DNA from: Runella sp. SP2
GTDB lineage: Bacteria; Bacteroidota; Bacteroidia; Cytophagales; Spirosomataceae
NCBI RefSeq assembly: GCF_003711225.1
Contig: NZ_CP031030.1
Location: forward strand, 124,001-188,000
Direction of reading: 5' to 3'
Length of the DNA: 64,000 bases
Below, one piece after another: positions 8,523 to 17,108 of the stretch. Made by a program: the position numbers and the translations under genes. Under the pieces are notes generated by a model, which saw only the letters and a program-made list of their open reading frames with translations, did no database searches and was not told the DNA's origin. Within the stretch, counting starts at the first letter, position 1; each line of letters starts with the position of its first letter.

Positions 8523-9926
8523 TTAAACGTTGGTCAAAATACCGAGTTTACGGTCTTCTTTCCAGCGTCCACGGGTGAAGTCGGGGAATTTAACAGGGGC
8601 ATTGCCACCTTGAATCGAAAGGGCAGAAAGCGGAGTTACCGCCGACCAAGAAGCGGCATCATAGACATCCATATCGAGGGCCGTACCACGGTTGAAGCAG
8701 TCAATCAAGCGGTAAATCAGTACGAAGTCCATGCCGCCGTGACCACCGTTACGCTCAATTTCTTCCTTCATTTTTGCCCAAATAGGGTGCTTGTATTGTT
8801 CGCGTAAGGCTTTGTATTCTTCGTCTTTAATAAAACCGTGCCCTTGTCCTTTTTTGGCAAAACGGCTCGGATAGCCCGTATGGAATGCCTTGGTTCCCGC
8901 CAGCATGTTGATACGGCTGTAAGGACGAGCCGTAACGACATCGTGCTGAACCAAAATCGTACGACCTAAGTGCGTCTTAATAAGTGTATTGTTCATATCG
9001 CCGTGCTTGAAACCTTTCCGACCGTGGAACTCATTGGAAGAGTCGGTCATCGTGCTCGAATCCTCGCTAAGGCTTGCCTCCAAACTACTCATAGATACTA
9101 AGTGATTGAAGCGGTCACCACGGTCGATGTTCATGTATTGCGACACAGGCCCCAGTCCGTGCATCGGGTAAAGGTTTCCGTCGCGGGTCAAATTGTGACG
9201 AATCCGCCACATGTTGTAGTATTCCGTTTTTGAGAAAAGCAACTCTCGCAAATCGTGGATGTAGCCACATTCGGCGTAAGTAATGGTACCAAAAACACCC
9301 TGTTCGGCCATGTTTAATACCCAAAGCTCTTCGTCGCCGTAGCAAACGTTTTCGAGCATCATGCAATTGCGTTGGGTTTGCTCGGCAGTATTTACCAGTT
9401 TCCAACAATCTTCCAATGTATAAGCAGCAGGAACTTCAGTGGCAGCGTGTTTTCCTTGTTGCATGGCATAAACGCACATGGGCACGTGGTCTTCCCAAGG
9501 AGTGGCAATGATAACAAGGTCGATATCGTCGCGGCGGCACATTTCTTTCCACGCGTCCACTTTGGAGTGATAGTAGGCTACATCGTTTACGCCTTTAGAT
9601 TCAAGCCATTGTTTGGTTCGGTTGGTGTAGCGTTCCTGAATGTCGCAAACGGCCACAATTTTGGCTTTGGCACCACAGGCATGAACCAGTTTTACGTGTC
9701 CCGAACCACGGTTACCAACACCAATAAAAGCCACCCGAACTTGGGGGATAGGAGCTGATTTTAAGCCAATTACCGACTTGCCAGCGGCTTTGGGAATGAC
9801 AGTAGTCTGAGCAATGGTTTCTTCTATTGAATTTGAGCGAGCATTAGACGCAAAAGGTAATCCTAAGGCAGAACCAATGGCTGCCGTAGCTTTTAGAAAT
9901 GAGCGGCGTTCCAAGAAATTTTTCAT
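8523..9926 (-). CDS. Gfo/Idh/MocA family oxidoreductase, GH109-like, Tat-exported
   Basis: A 467-residue NAD-binding protein of the Gfo/Idh/MocA superfamily, closest by motif to GH109 alpha-N-acetylgalactosaminidases, which cleave glycosides by an NAD-dependent redox mechanism. A Tat signal (ERRSFLK, residues 6-12, then a hydrophobic core ending ASNA) precedes the nucleotide-binding GVGNRG (69-74). GKHAATEVPA and NLYPMHGLGP match GH109-type patterns. Export by Tat fits a protein that folds around its cofactor before secretion. It is probably first in an operon with the PSD1 and DUF1501 genes. It could also be a plain sugar dehydrogenase; the exact substrate cannot be read from sequence. Confidence 0.88.
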   Translation of the reverse strand: MKNFLERRSFLKATAAIGSALGLPFASNARSNSIEETIAQTTVIPKAAGKSVIGLKSAPIPQVRVAFIGVGNRGSGHVKLVHACGAKAKIVAVCDIQERYTNRTKQWLESKGVNDVAYYHSKVDAWKEMCRRDDIDLVIIATPWEDHVPMCVYAMQQGKHAATEVPAAYTLEDCWKLVNTAEQTQRNCMMLENVCYGDEELWVLNMAEQGVFGTITYAECGYIHDLRELLFSKTEYYNMWRIRHNLTRDGNLYPMHGLGPVSQYMNIDRGDRFNHLVSMSSLEASLSEDSSTMTDSSNEFHGRKGFKHGDMNNTLIKTHLGRTILVQHDVVTARPYSRINMLAGTKAFHTGYPSRFAKKGQGHGFIKDEEYKALREQYKHPIWAKMKEEIERNGGHGGMDFVLIYRLIDCFNRGTALDMDVYDAASWSAVTPLSALSIQGGNAPVKFPDFTRGRWKEDRKLGILTNV

Positions 9927-9982
9927 GGAGTGGGAGGGATTGAAGGTTAGAAATATTGATGAAGCAAATTAATAAATAAATT

Positions 9983-10022
9983 TAAAAAATAAGCAATGAC
10001 TACCGAAGTAATCATTGCTTAT
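9983..10022 (-). terminator. UUCG-loop terminator of the GntP permease gene
   Basis: Read on the minus strand, an 11-bp stem (ATAAGCAATGA with TCATTGCTTAT), one T-G wobble and three further pairs (TAC/GTA) close a TTCG tetraloop, followed by TTTTTT. It lies 55 bases after the permease stop and has all parts of an intrinsic terminator. It also separates the permease from the GH109-like gene cluster. Confidence 0.85.
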
Positions 10023-10077
10023 AAATAGAATTTTATGTTCAAATAGTTGATTTTTAACCAGATGAGGTTTAGTAAAA

Positions 10078-11394
10078 CTAAACAAATTGGTTCAAAATAA
10101 GTACACCAATCAACCCCACTACCGAAACGATGGTTTCCATAATCGTCCAAGTTTGTAAAGTTTCTTTGATGGACAGGTTGAAATATTCTTTGAACAACCA
10201 AAAACCACCATCGTTTAGGTGAGAACAAATTAAGCTACCCGAACCGATGGCCAACACCATTAATTCGGGCTTAACTCCTTGGCTTTGAACCAAAGGTGCG
10301 ATAATTCCAACCGCAGTGAGGCCCGCTACCGTAGCCGAACCCACACAGATGCGAATCACGCCCGCAATCGCCCAACCTAACAAAAGAGGCGAAATTTGAA
10401 CACCTGCTAGCAGTTCACCTATGTACTTGCTCACTCCGCCATCGGTAAGGATTTGTTTAAATCCACCTGCTCCTGCTACAATTAAGAGAATGATTGAGAC
10501 GCTTTTGAAGGCTTCTTCCAGCGATTTCATCACGTGTTTGGTACTTCTGCCCCGACGGATTCCCAAGAAATAAATGGCCACAAGTACTGAAATGAGCATT
10601 GAAATAGATGGATCGCCCAAAAAAGCAAACGCCGTGTGTAGTACCGAATTTTCCTCAAATTGTCCTTTGAGCCAAGGCATCAATGTCAGTAAAAGCAAAG
10701 GCAAAAGCGCTACGACAAGGCTGATGCTCAGGCTAGGCATCTCCTCTTCGGTGAATTGGCGGGTGTTAAAAAGTGAAGCGTCGGGCTTAGGGTTGTATTT
10801 TTTTAAGGTTTTTCCAAAAATAGGCCCCGCAATAATGATGGCTGGAATTGCGACTAAAATCCCGTAAAAGAGCGTCTGCCCCACATCTGCTTTAAATTGA
10901 GTAGCAATGGCCGTAGGTGAGGGGTGAGGGGGCAAGTAACCGTGCGCTACCGAAAGGGCTGATAACATCGGAATAGCGACATACAACATGGGAAGTCGGG
11001 TGGAGGCAGTAATGGTAAAAATAAGGGGAATGACAATGACAAAACCTGCATTGTAAAACAAAGGCAAACCAATGATAAAACCAGCCAACGCAAGCCCCCA
11101 AGGCAGGTATTTCAGACCAAAAATATTCATGAGGGTGGTGGTAATCCGTTGGGCTGCCCCACTATCCGCGACGAGTTTGCCAAGCATTGAACCAAAACCA
11201 ATGATAATTACCAATGACCCGAGCGTTCCGCCGATGCCTTTTTCGAGCGACTGACTGATTTGACTTACGCTCATTCCACAGGCTAATCCTAGGCCAATAC
11301 TGACAATCACGAAGGAGATGAACGTATCAAGATGGAAATAGGCAACTAACAAAACAAGGGCTACAATCCCCAACAGGACATACAAAAGCAGCAT
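10078..11394 (-). CDS. GntP-family gluconate:H+ symporter
   Basis: Inner-membrane transporter of the GntP family, which imports gluconate and related sugar acids with protons. The 438 residues match family length and form about twelve hydrophobic segments. Typical stretches include VSIGLGLACGMSV, IIGFGSMLGKLV and the very conserved HGYLPPHPSPTAIA. The longest frame starts with TTG at 11439, but a -7 box at 11453-11460 would leave almost no leader there; the ATG at 11394 gives normal length and a normal leader. The neighbouring exported oxidoreductase cluster suggests that the substrate could be an oxidised sugar made outside, but a terminator separates the two units. Confidence 0.93.
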   Translation of the reverse strand: MLLLYVLLGIVALVLLVAYFHLDTFISFVIVSIGLGLACGMSVSQISQSLEKGIGGTLGSLVIIIGFGSMLGKLVADSGAAQRITTTLMNIFGLKYLPWGLALAGFIIGLPLFYNAGFVIVIPLIFTITASTRLPMLYVAIPMLSALSVAHGYLPPHPSPTAIATQFKADVGQTLFYGILVAIPAIIIAGPIFGKTLKKYNPKPDASLFNTRQFTEEEMPSLSISLVVALLPLLLLTLMPWLKGQFEENSVLHTAFAFLGDPSISMLISVLVAIYFLGIRRGRSTKHVMKSLEEAFKSVSIILLIVAGAGGFKQILTDGGVSKYIGELLAGVQISPLLLGWAIAGVIRICVGSATVAGLTAVGIIAPLVQSQGVKPELMVLAIGSGSLICSHLNDGGFWLFKEYFNLSIKETLQTWTIMETIVSVVGLIGVLILNQFV

Positions 11395-11452
11395 AGTAAG
11401 GAGGGTTTTAGGTATAAAATCGTATGAAACTGAGTACAATGTTAAAAATTTG

Positions 11453-11460
11453 CAAAGATA
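11453..11460 (-). promoter_or_regulatory. -7 promoter box of the GntP-type gene
   Basis: Minus-strand TATCTTTG is a perfect TAnnTTTG box. Transcription would begin near 11446, giving a leader of about 50 bases to the ATG at 11394. No TTTG at the expected upstream distance was seen. Confidence 0.5.
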
Positions 11461-11473
11461 GTTTTGTACAAAA

Positions 11474-12244
11474 TCAGGAAACGAAGAATTTTGACAAACT
11501 ATCTCTCAATTCATTGAAATAAGCAACGGATTTTAATAACCTACTCCCGTACCAACTGAACAATTCACCATCAACGAGCTTAATGTGGGCAGCGGGACAA
11601 ATTTCTTGAAATTCTAGTAAGTGTTTTTCTCGAAATGAATAAGGCTCTGAAGAAAGAAAAATAAGCTCAGGAGCGGCTTGTTGTAAGTCAGATTCGGAGA
11701 TTTCAGGATAACGTGCCAGGTCTCCAAATACGTTTAGAAAACCAGCTTTACCTAGCATCTCGTGGATAAACGTGCCGTTCGCGGCAACCATGTAGGGCTT
11801 TTTCCAAATAAAATATGCTACGCGTGGGCGATGTGACGGCGATTGGAGCGAGTCAAATTGGGTAGATAATTGTTGACAAATTGTGAAAGCTTCAGGCGCT
11901 TTGTGGGTAAGCTCCCCAACCTGCTGAATCATACTAAGCGAGTCTTCCAACGTGACGATGTCAGAAATCCAAACGGGAAAGTCTCGTTGTAAGGTTTCGA
12001 TGCCTTCTTTGTAATTCTCTTCTTTGTTCCCAATAATCAAATCAGGGTTCAGCACCTTGATTTTTTCAAAGTCAAAGTTTTTGGTTCCGCCGATTTTTGC
12101 GATGTTTTTTACTTTTTCGGCGGGATGGCAACAAAATTTTGTGACACCAACTACTTTATCCTCCAAACTCAGGTCAAAAAGAAGCTCAGTTTGCGACGGA
12201 ACAAGTGACACAATTCGCTGCGGAGCTATTGGCGAAGAACGCAT
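11474..12244 (-). CDS. BtuF-like helical-backbone binding protein without signal peptide
   Basis: A 256-residue protein of the helical-backbone substrate-binding superfamily (TroA/BtuF/FhuD-like; periplasmic-binding PF01497 type). Recognisable parts are RIVSLVPSQTELLFDL at the N terminus, VGVTKFC, KIGGTKNFDFEKI, LNPDLIIGN and, later, YFIWKKPYMV. Binding proteins of ABC importers for cobalamin or iron chelates look like this, but there is no signal peptide or lipobox: the domain begins almost at residue 8. No permease or ATPase genes are adjacent. It may be cytoplasmic, or part of a system encoded elsewhere. It begins 15 bases after the stop of the first Wzi gene and is probably read from that transcript. 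Confidence 0.82.
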   Translation of the reverse strand: MRSSPIAPQRIVSLVPSQTELLFDLSLEDKVVGVTKFCCHPAEKVKNIAKIGGTKNFDFEKIKVLNPDLIIGNKEENYKEGIETLQRDFPVWISDIVTLEDSLSMIQQVGELTHKAPEAFTICQQLSTQFDSLQSPSHRPRVAYFIWKKPYMVAANGTFIHEMLGKAGFLNVFGDLARYPEISESDLQQAAPELIFLSSEPYSFREKHLLEFQEICPAAHIKLVDGELFSWYGSRLLKSVAYFNELRDSLSKFFVS

Positions 12245-12259
12245 AAACGATGAAGTATC

Positions 12260-13762
12260 CTAGTTGGAAGTACGAAATTTACCTGTACCAAAGGTTTGTC
12301 TAAAACCTATTTTAAAACCTGTATTTTTGGTATAGAGGTCACCACGGTCAATGGCCGCCGATGCAACCCACTCTAAGCCCGAGAGCGCAGGAATTTGGCC
12401 TTTGAGCTGAAACAAAGCCGAAAGCTGCTTAGGAACGGTAGGATAGGGGTAAATATAAGTACCGTAATTGGCACTGTAAGAGATTTTGGATAAAAACTGA
12501 ATCGAGGGGCCGATATTGCCTTCAAAACCAAGATGATATACCAAAACACGGTTGTTGTTAGCCATGTCATTGGTATTTTGTTCTTCAGGGCGGTTGGTAT
12601 CTTCCTGATTGGTAATGAACGGAGTCCCAATAATTCGTCGTCGATACGACCACCCGTCGTAGTATTGTTGGTGGTTGAAGTACTCGTCTTTGCCGCGCTT
12701 TTTACCATTCGTCATCACAAACGTATCACCACCCTGACTACGGGTATTTAAGAACTCAAATACCACTTTTTTAAAGGAAATTCTACCTTTTTCTTGGCTA
12801 GGGTAAAGATTGGTGAGTACTATACCATTCAAACCATCTGCAATACTTGTGAGATAAAACAAAGAGCCATCTTCGTAGATATTTTGACGATATACCAAAA
12901 TATTTACCTTTTTCAAATCTAGTTCAAAGCCGACATCAACTGTGCCCAAATGGTTGCCCACGCGGTTAGTAGAGTCGAAAGCATTGCCTTTTCTAACCCC
13001 AATGTTGGGACCAATGGCAATTACTGCTAATAAATAATCGGTAAAACTGCTGGGTAGCGTTTTGTTTGTGACTGTTCCGATATCATCAAAAGTCTTTCCT
13101 CCCCATTGCACTTGGTGGTTAAATCCCCCATACAATTTGACGGAAGAACTTTGCCTTCCGATACGAACGTAAAGAGATTTTTGGTGTAAATAATAACCGT
13201 AAGCAAATTTGTTGGTTCCAAACCAGCTGTGAGCATAATTTCCTTTAAAAGCTAACCAAGGATTTATTTTTCCTACTGGTTGATAATCTGGTATTTCAAT
13301 TTGGATTTTGGGCATCGGAAAGGCATTCCCTGACCATATATAAGAGCCTGTTCCAAGTGTACTGTCTGCGATTCCAAATAGCTCTTTTTTACGACCAGCA
13401 TAAAAAAGTAAATTTTTATATTTTACACCCGCATACAGTTGGGGTAAAAATACGGTGGTGCTTCTACTATCTAGCAGATTTCCTACCACTTGAGTACCGC
13501 CTATGAGTTTCCATTTATTATTTTTTGCAGATAAGTTACTTTCAAAGTCGATTGCCCCACTTAGTGCAATAGCTGTTTTTTCTGGCACGACATCGTATTG
13601 ATTCGCTCGTAACCAAAAGGGCATTTGGGTGGCCGTATTGTAGTAAAAAGCACTGAAATCAGTTCTAAAAGAATGTTTTGCAGTACTATCTTGTGCGTCA
13701 GCCAAACCTGCACAACCCAAAATTAAAAAGCAACAAGACAGTAATACGAAAAGCTTTTTCAA
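12260..13762 (-). CDS. Wzi-type capsule assembly outer-membrane protein (copy 1)
   Basis: A 500-residue protein of the capsule assembly Wzi family (PF14052), outer-membrane beta-barrels that help hold or organise surface polysaccharide. It has a signal peptide (MKKLF then a hydrophobic core; possible cleavage after ADA, although ILGC also resembles a lipobox), then PFWLRANQYDVVP, SYIWSGNAFPMPKIQIEIP, YYLHQKSLYVRIGR and GGFNHQVQWGG, all shared with the other two copies here. The only usable start is a TTG at 13760-13762; no in-frame ATG lies just upstream. It has its own -7 box 56 bases before the start and follows a second Wzi gene, so the pair is partly co-transcribed. Confidence 0.9.
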   Translation of the reverse strand: MKKLFVLLSCCFLILGCAGLADAQDSTAKHSFRTDFSAFYYNTATQMPFWLRANQYDVVPEKTAIALSGAIDFESNLSAKNNKWKLIGGTQVVGNLLDSRSTTVFLPQLYAGVKYKNLLFYAGRKKELFGIADSTLGTGSYIWSGNAFPMPKIQIEIPDYQPVGKINPWLAFKGNYAHSWFGTNKFAYGYYLHQKSLYVRIGRQSSSVKLYGGFNHQVQWGGKTFDDIGTVTNKTLPSSFTDYLLAVIAIGPNIGVRKGNAFDSTNRVGNHLGTVDVGFELDLKKVNILVYRQNIYEDGSLFYLTSIADGLNGIVLTNLYPSQEKGRISFKKVVFEFLNTRSQGGDTFVMTNGKKRGKDEYFNHQQYYDGWSYRRRIIGTPFITNQEDTNRPEEQNTNDMANNNRVLVYHLGFEGNIGPSIQFLSKISYSANYGTYIYPYPTVPKQLSALFQLKGQIPALSGLEWVASAAIDRGDLYTKNTGFKIGFRQTFGTGKFRTSN

Positions 13763-13817
13763 GGGAAAAGAAGTAATTTCTGGACGAATAGAATACTTGT
13801 GAGAACAATGTAAAAAA

Positions 13818-13825
13818 CAAAGTTA
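13818..13825 (-). promoter_or_regulatory. -7 promoter box before Wzi copy 1
   Basis: Minus-strand TAACTTTG is a perfect TAnnTTTG match just after the stop of Wzi copy 2. The expected transcript start near 13811 gives a leader of about 49 bases. A TTCG about 19 bases upstream may be a degenerate -33 element. Confidence 0.45.
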
Positions 13826-15274
13826 TCAAAAAAATCCTCTTTTACGAAGCCCTAATTGGATTCCCATGGAAGGTTCGTAGAGTGTACCAGCGTCGATTGC
13901 AATAGATGTTGTCCAATCGATTCCTTGTAGCCAAGGTAGTTCCTTTTGGATTTGGAGAAGGCTAGAGAATTGTTGTCTAGCGGAAGAAAATGGATAATCA
14001 TACGTACCCAGGTTGTTGCTGAAAGAGGCTTTTACTAGCCACTTCCATTCATCAATCCAGCCGCTTGCTCCTAGGTGGAGCATTTGAATTCTGTTGTTGA
14101 GGGTTTGTGCATTTTTGATGGGAGGGAAAGAACTAATAATATCACTCTGTTTGGGTATAAAAGGCGTACCAATCATTTCACCTTTATAAGACCATCCTTC
14201 AGAATACACATAATGATTAAAATAATTGTCTCGTCCAAAAATTTGTTGTTGAAAATCAAAAACATTTCCCCCTTGACTGGTGGTGTTCATCCATTCAAAA
14301 TTTACTTTTTCGAGGGTAAATGTTTGCGCATAATTGGGCGTATTTCGATTGTTAAATGTGATACCTTGAAGTCCATCTTTGATATTTAAGAAGCTATATA
14401 AGGAGCCATCGTCGAATATATTTTGACGAAAAAAAGTCAAAGATTTGTTGTTAGCTAACTTCCAAACTAGCCCTAAATCAAGCGTCCCAAGGTGATTACC
14501 CACGCGGCTGTCTTGCCACGGTTTTCCCACTACGACGGCCCACCAAGCTTCTTTTGGAGGAAGTCCATTGGGCCAAATTTGATCTTCTCCTCCCCACTGG
14601 GCAAGGTGATTGAATCCTCCTATTAAATTGATTTTCCAGTTTGGGCGACCCATTTTGATGAACAGGGTCTTTTGGTGAAAATAGGCTTTTACCGCATTGG
14701 TTCGAGGGCCATAGGCAACTGCAAGGGTATCTAACCATCCGTGGGCAAAAGAGCCTTTGATGGAGAATAGCCCTCTAAAAAAAGGTAATTCGACGTAGTT
14801 GGGAACTGATAATTGAATTTTGGGGAAAGGTTGGGCATTGCCTGACCAACTATAAGAACCAGAAGAAAGAAGTGTATCGCCCAATAAGCCCATCGTTTCG
14901 AGCCGACGACCATAAAATAATTCAATAGGCCCGTATTTGATACCAGCAAAACTCTCAACAAGTTTAAATTTGTTTGAGTTTTGTTGGGCAATAAAAGCAC
15001 CGTCGAGGCCATATAAAAGCCGTATTTCGCGCCAGCTGTACTTTACAGAATCCCCTTTTGTATTACCAAGCGCAGCTCTTGCTATAAAAGAAGAAGCGTT
15101 TTTGGGAATAACGTTGTATTGATTGGCATAGTACCAAAATGGAATCGCTGGAGAATTTGTGCCATAGGCATTCACCGATAAATTATACTCGGACGTAGGC
15201 AAAAACTGTGCATAAGAAGTGATCGCACCAATTAAAAAATACACCAGAAGATTAATGGAATACCTATGTCTCAT
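13826..15274 (-). CDS. Wzi-type capsule assembly outer-membrane protein (copy 2)
   Basis: A 482-residue Wzi family protein with a hydrophobic export signal at the N terminus. It shares with copy 1 the order PFWYYANQYNVIP, SGSYSWSGNAQPFPKIQLSVP, YFHQKTLFIKMGRPNWK, GGFNHLAQWGG and VGNHLGTLDLGL, plus a C-terminal strand ending in LGLRKRG. The predicted structure is an outer-membrane beta-barrel acting in surface attachment or organisation of the exopolysaccharide. The gene begins 22 bases after the short priming glycosyltransferase and is probably in one transcript with it from the promoter at 16382-16413. It is clearly diverged from copies 1 and 3 rather than a recent duplicate. Confidence 0.9.
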   Translation of the reverse strand: MRHRYSINLLVYFLIGAITSYAQFLPTSEYNLSVNAYGTNSPAIPFWYYANQYNVIPKNASSFIARAALGNTKGDSVKYSWREIRLLYGLDGAFIAQQNSNKFKLVESFAGIKYGPIELFYGRRLETMGLLGDTLLSSGSYSWSGNAQPFPKIQLSVPNYVELPFFRGLFSIKGSFAHGWLDTLAVAYGPRTNAVKAYFHQKTLFIKMGRPNWKINLIGGFNHLAQWGGEDQIWPNGLPPKEAWWAVVVGKPWQDSRVGNHLGTLDLGLVWKLANNKSLTFFRQNIFDDGSLYSFLNIKDGLQGITFNNRNTPNYAQTFTLEKVNFEWMNTTSQGGNVFDFQQQIFGRDNYFNHYVYSEGWSYKGEMIGTPFIPKQSDIISSFPPIKNAQTLNNRIQMLHLGASGWIDEWKWLVKASFSNNLGTYDYPFSSARQQFSSLLQIQKELPWLQGIDWTTSIAIDAGTLYEPSMGIQLGLRKRGFF

Positions 15275-15296
15275 AGAGGCAGCCTCGCAAATTTAT

Positions 15297-16310
15297 CTAT
15301 CGTCCCAAACCAGCTAATACTACCCTAATGGTATGTAAAATTATTTTAAAATCAAATCCGAATGATTGATGTTTAATGTAATACATGTCATATCTGTGTT
15401 TCCACATGCCATCCTCTATAGATGCTCCGTAAGGGTATTTGACTTGTGCCCAGCCAGTTAGGCCTGGTTTAATGACGTGTCGAAATTCGTAATAAGGGAT
15501 AGCTGTTTTTAGCATTTCAATAAAAACAGCTCTTTCTGGCCGTGGGCCAATGAGAGACATTTCGCCTTTTAGTACATTAAATAACTGAGGAATCTCGTCA
15601 ATTCGTGTTTTTCTAATAAATGTCCCTACCTTGGTAGCTCTTGGATCGTTTTTTTGTGCCCATTGCGCACCACTTGCTTCGGCATTAGACCGCATTGAAC
15701 GAAATTTAATAACCTCAAATTCGATATTATAAAGCCCCACGCGTTTTTGACGATAGAATATCGACCCTTTTGATTCTAGTCGTATTGCAATAGCCGTTAG
15801 CAACATAATGGGTGATAGAAGTACTAAAAGTACAGAGGCGTATATGATGTCAAAAAATCGTTTCGTAGCAATTTTAGTACGATTTCTCAGCACAGAGAAT
15901 GCTTCCTTGTTAAGAAAGTAATCCCCGTTAAGAAGGCTGATTTCAGTATATTTATTTTTTGATTCCAGAAAATCCACCAAAGGCATCACATTAACACCAT
16001 ACTCTATATTTCTTAGTAAAAACTCTCTTTCAAGATCGTCAATGTATGCTGCATTGTAATAAGTAATAACACCTTGCCGCTTGAAGATTTGATCACACTG
16101 ATTGAATAAGGGAGTATAAGAATAGTTCTGTAATATGTCTGTTATGAGTGGAATACTAGATTCTGGACAAACAATATATAGTGGATTATGCACCAGTGCA
16201 GGCGAATGGGCGGGGGTAATCTCAACGTAAGAAGTAGGATATTTGGTAGAATCTTCCAATGGAGTTTCTTCAAAGGTGGTAGAAAAACTTTCAACTTCAG
16301 GCTCCTTCAT
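15297..16310 (-). CDS. Priming sugar-phosphate transferase, short form
   Basis: A 337-residue member of the bacterial sugar transferase family (PF02397), which moves a sugar-1-phosphate from a nucleotide sugar to undecaprenyl phosphate and so starts the repeat unit. The transferase region (about 147-337) begins with KRFFDIIYASVLLV, a single membrane segment, followed by KFRSM, TRIDEIPQLFNVLKGEMS, GPRPE and KPGLTGWAQV. The first 145 residues are soluble and unlike the four-helix domain of WcaJ-type enzymes. It is the second priming enzyme of this locus (see 18825-20195). A strong promoter lies 72 bases upstream and the gene probably leads an operon with the Wzi genes. Confidence 0.93.
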   Translation of the reverse strand: MKEPEVESFSTTFEETPLEDSTKYPTSYVEITPAHSPALVHNPLYIVCPESSIPLITDILQNYSYTPLFNQCDQIFKRQGVITYYNAAYIDDLEREFLLRNIEYGVNVMPLVDFLESKNKYTEISLLNGDYFLNKEAFSVLRNRTKIATKRFFDIIYASVLLVLLSPIMLLTAIAIRLESKGSIFYRQKRVGLYNIEFEVIKFRSMRSNAEASGAQWAQKNDPRATKVGTFIRKTRIDEIPQLFNVLKGEMSLIGPRPERAVFIEMLKTAIPYYEFRHVIKPGLTGWAQVKYPYGASIEDGMWKHRYDMYYIKHQSFGFDFKIILHTIRVVLAGLGR

Positions 16311-16381
16311 TTTGCATTTTTTTTAGAAAAACACCTTAAATTTCCATAATTACAAGTATTCTCTTGTTAATAGAAGAAGTC

Positions 16382-16413
16382 CAAAGATAAAGCCCATTTT
16401 TGTAAAAACCAAA
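16382..16413 (-). promoter_or_regulatory. Promoter of the priming transferase/Wzi operon
   Basis: On the minus strand, TTTG (16413-16410) is followed by a 20-base spacer and TATCTTTG (16389-16382), a complete Bacteroidota-type promoter. Transcription should start near 16376, about 66 bases before the ATG. Confidence 0.65.
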
Positions 16414-16485
16414 GAAGCTGGATACCGTTAAATAACTTTACCATGAGGGTTAAAAGAGGTGATTTGAAGAAAGTAGCCCAAAATC

Positions 16486-16516
16486 TTGTGGTAATCATAA
16501 AGGCCAATTACTTTTG
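16486..16516 (+). promoter_or_regulatory. Promoter of the RmlC-like gene
   Basis: TTG (16486-16488), a 20-base spacer and TACTTTTG (16509-16516), a perfect -7 box. The transcript should begin near 16522, 14 bases before the ATG at 16536. It diverges from the promoter at 16382-16413. Confidence 0.6.
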
Positions 16517-16535
16517 TAAAAAAGGTTGTTAATTC

Positions 16536-17108
16536 ATGAGTACCACCGCTATCGCAAAATCCACCCAAATTGCAGGGACACAATTACATGAAGTGAAATT
16601 GGTGTCGTTGAAAGAACATAAAGATGCCAGAGGTTCCTTTACTGAGATTTTTCAGGAACATTGGGGGACGGTTCTCAAGCCAGTACAGTGGAGTGTCGTA
16701 AAATCGGAAGCGAATGTGTTTCGTGGAATGCACTATCACCAACGCCACGATGAATATTTTTGTCTCATTGACGGGCATTGCGTGCTTGGCTTGCGGGATT
16801 TACGCGCAGGCTCTCCTACACAACATCAATCGGCACTTTTTGAACTTTTTGGTGATGATCCCGCTGCACTTATTTTCCCGAAAGGTCTGTTGCACGGCTG
16901 GTATTTTCACACACCTGCGCTTCATATTCAGTCAGTTTCGGAAGCCTATGTGGACTATGGAGGCGACGACAACTGGCGTTGTGCTTGGGATGATCCTGAG
17001 TTGGAATTGCCTTGGGGAATTGAAAACCCTATCCTGACAGATGCAGCCTCTAATGCCCCTTCTTTGCGTACGCTAGTCGCCGCTTTAGAGCGTAAAGGCT
17101 ATATGTAA
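16536..17108 (+). CDS. RmlC-like cupin (dTDP-4-keto-sugar 3,5-epimerase family)
   Basis: A 190-residue cupin of the dTDP-4-dehydrorhamnose 3,5-epimerase family. The catalytic-type motif FRGMHYH (His as general base) and the second cupin strand FPKGLLHGWYFHT are visible, as is SEAYVDYGGDD with the C-terminal WDDPELELPW that family members share. It would epimerise a 4-keto sugar nucleotide for the surface polysaccharide, but no RmlA, RmlB or RmlD lies in this window, so the substrate is uncertain and a 3- or 5-only epimerase or a related isomerase is possible. It is the only plus-strand gene between 4.2 and 33.8 kb, and its 3' end overlaps that of the convergent glycosyltransferase by 59 bases. 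Confidence 0.85.
   Translation: MSTTAIAKSTQIAGTQLHEVKLVSLKEHKDARGSFTEIFQEHWGTVLKPVQWSVVKSEANVFRGMHYHQRHDEYFCLIDGHCVLGLRDLRAGSPTQHQSALFELFGDDPAALIFPKGLLHGWYFHTPALHIQSVSEAYVDYGGDDNWRCAWDDPELELPWGIENPILTDAASNAPSLRTLVAALERKGYM

Noticed and set aside
11474-12244. Part of a vitamin B12 import operon
   Set aside because: No BtuC, BtuD or TonB-dependent receptor gene and no cobalamin riboswitch-like leader is near.
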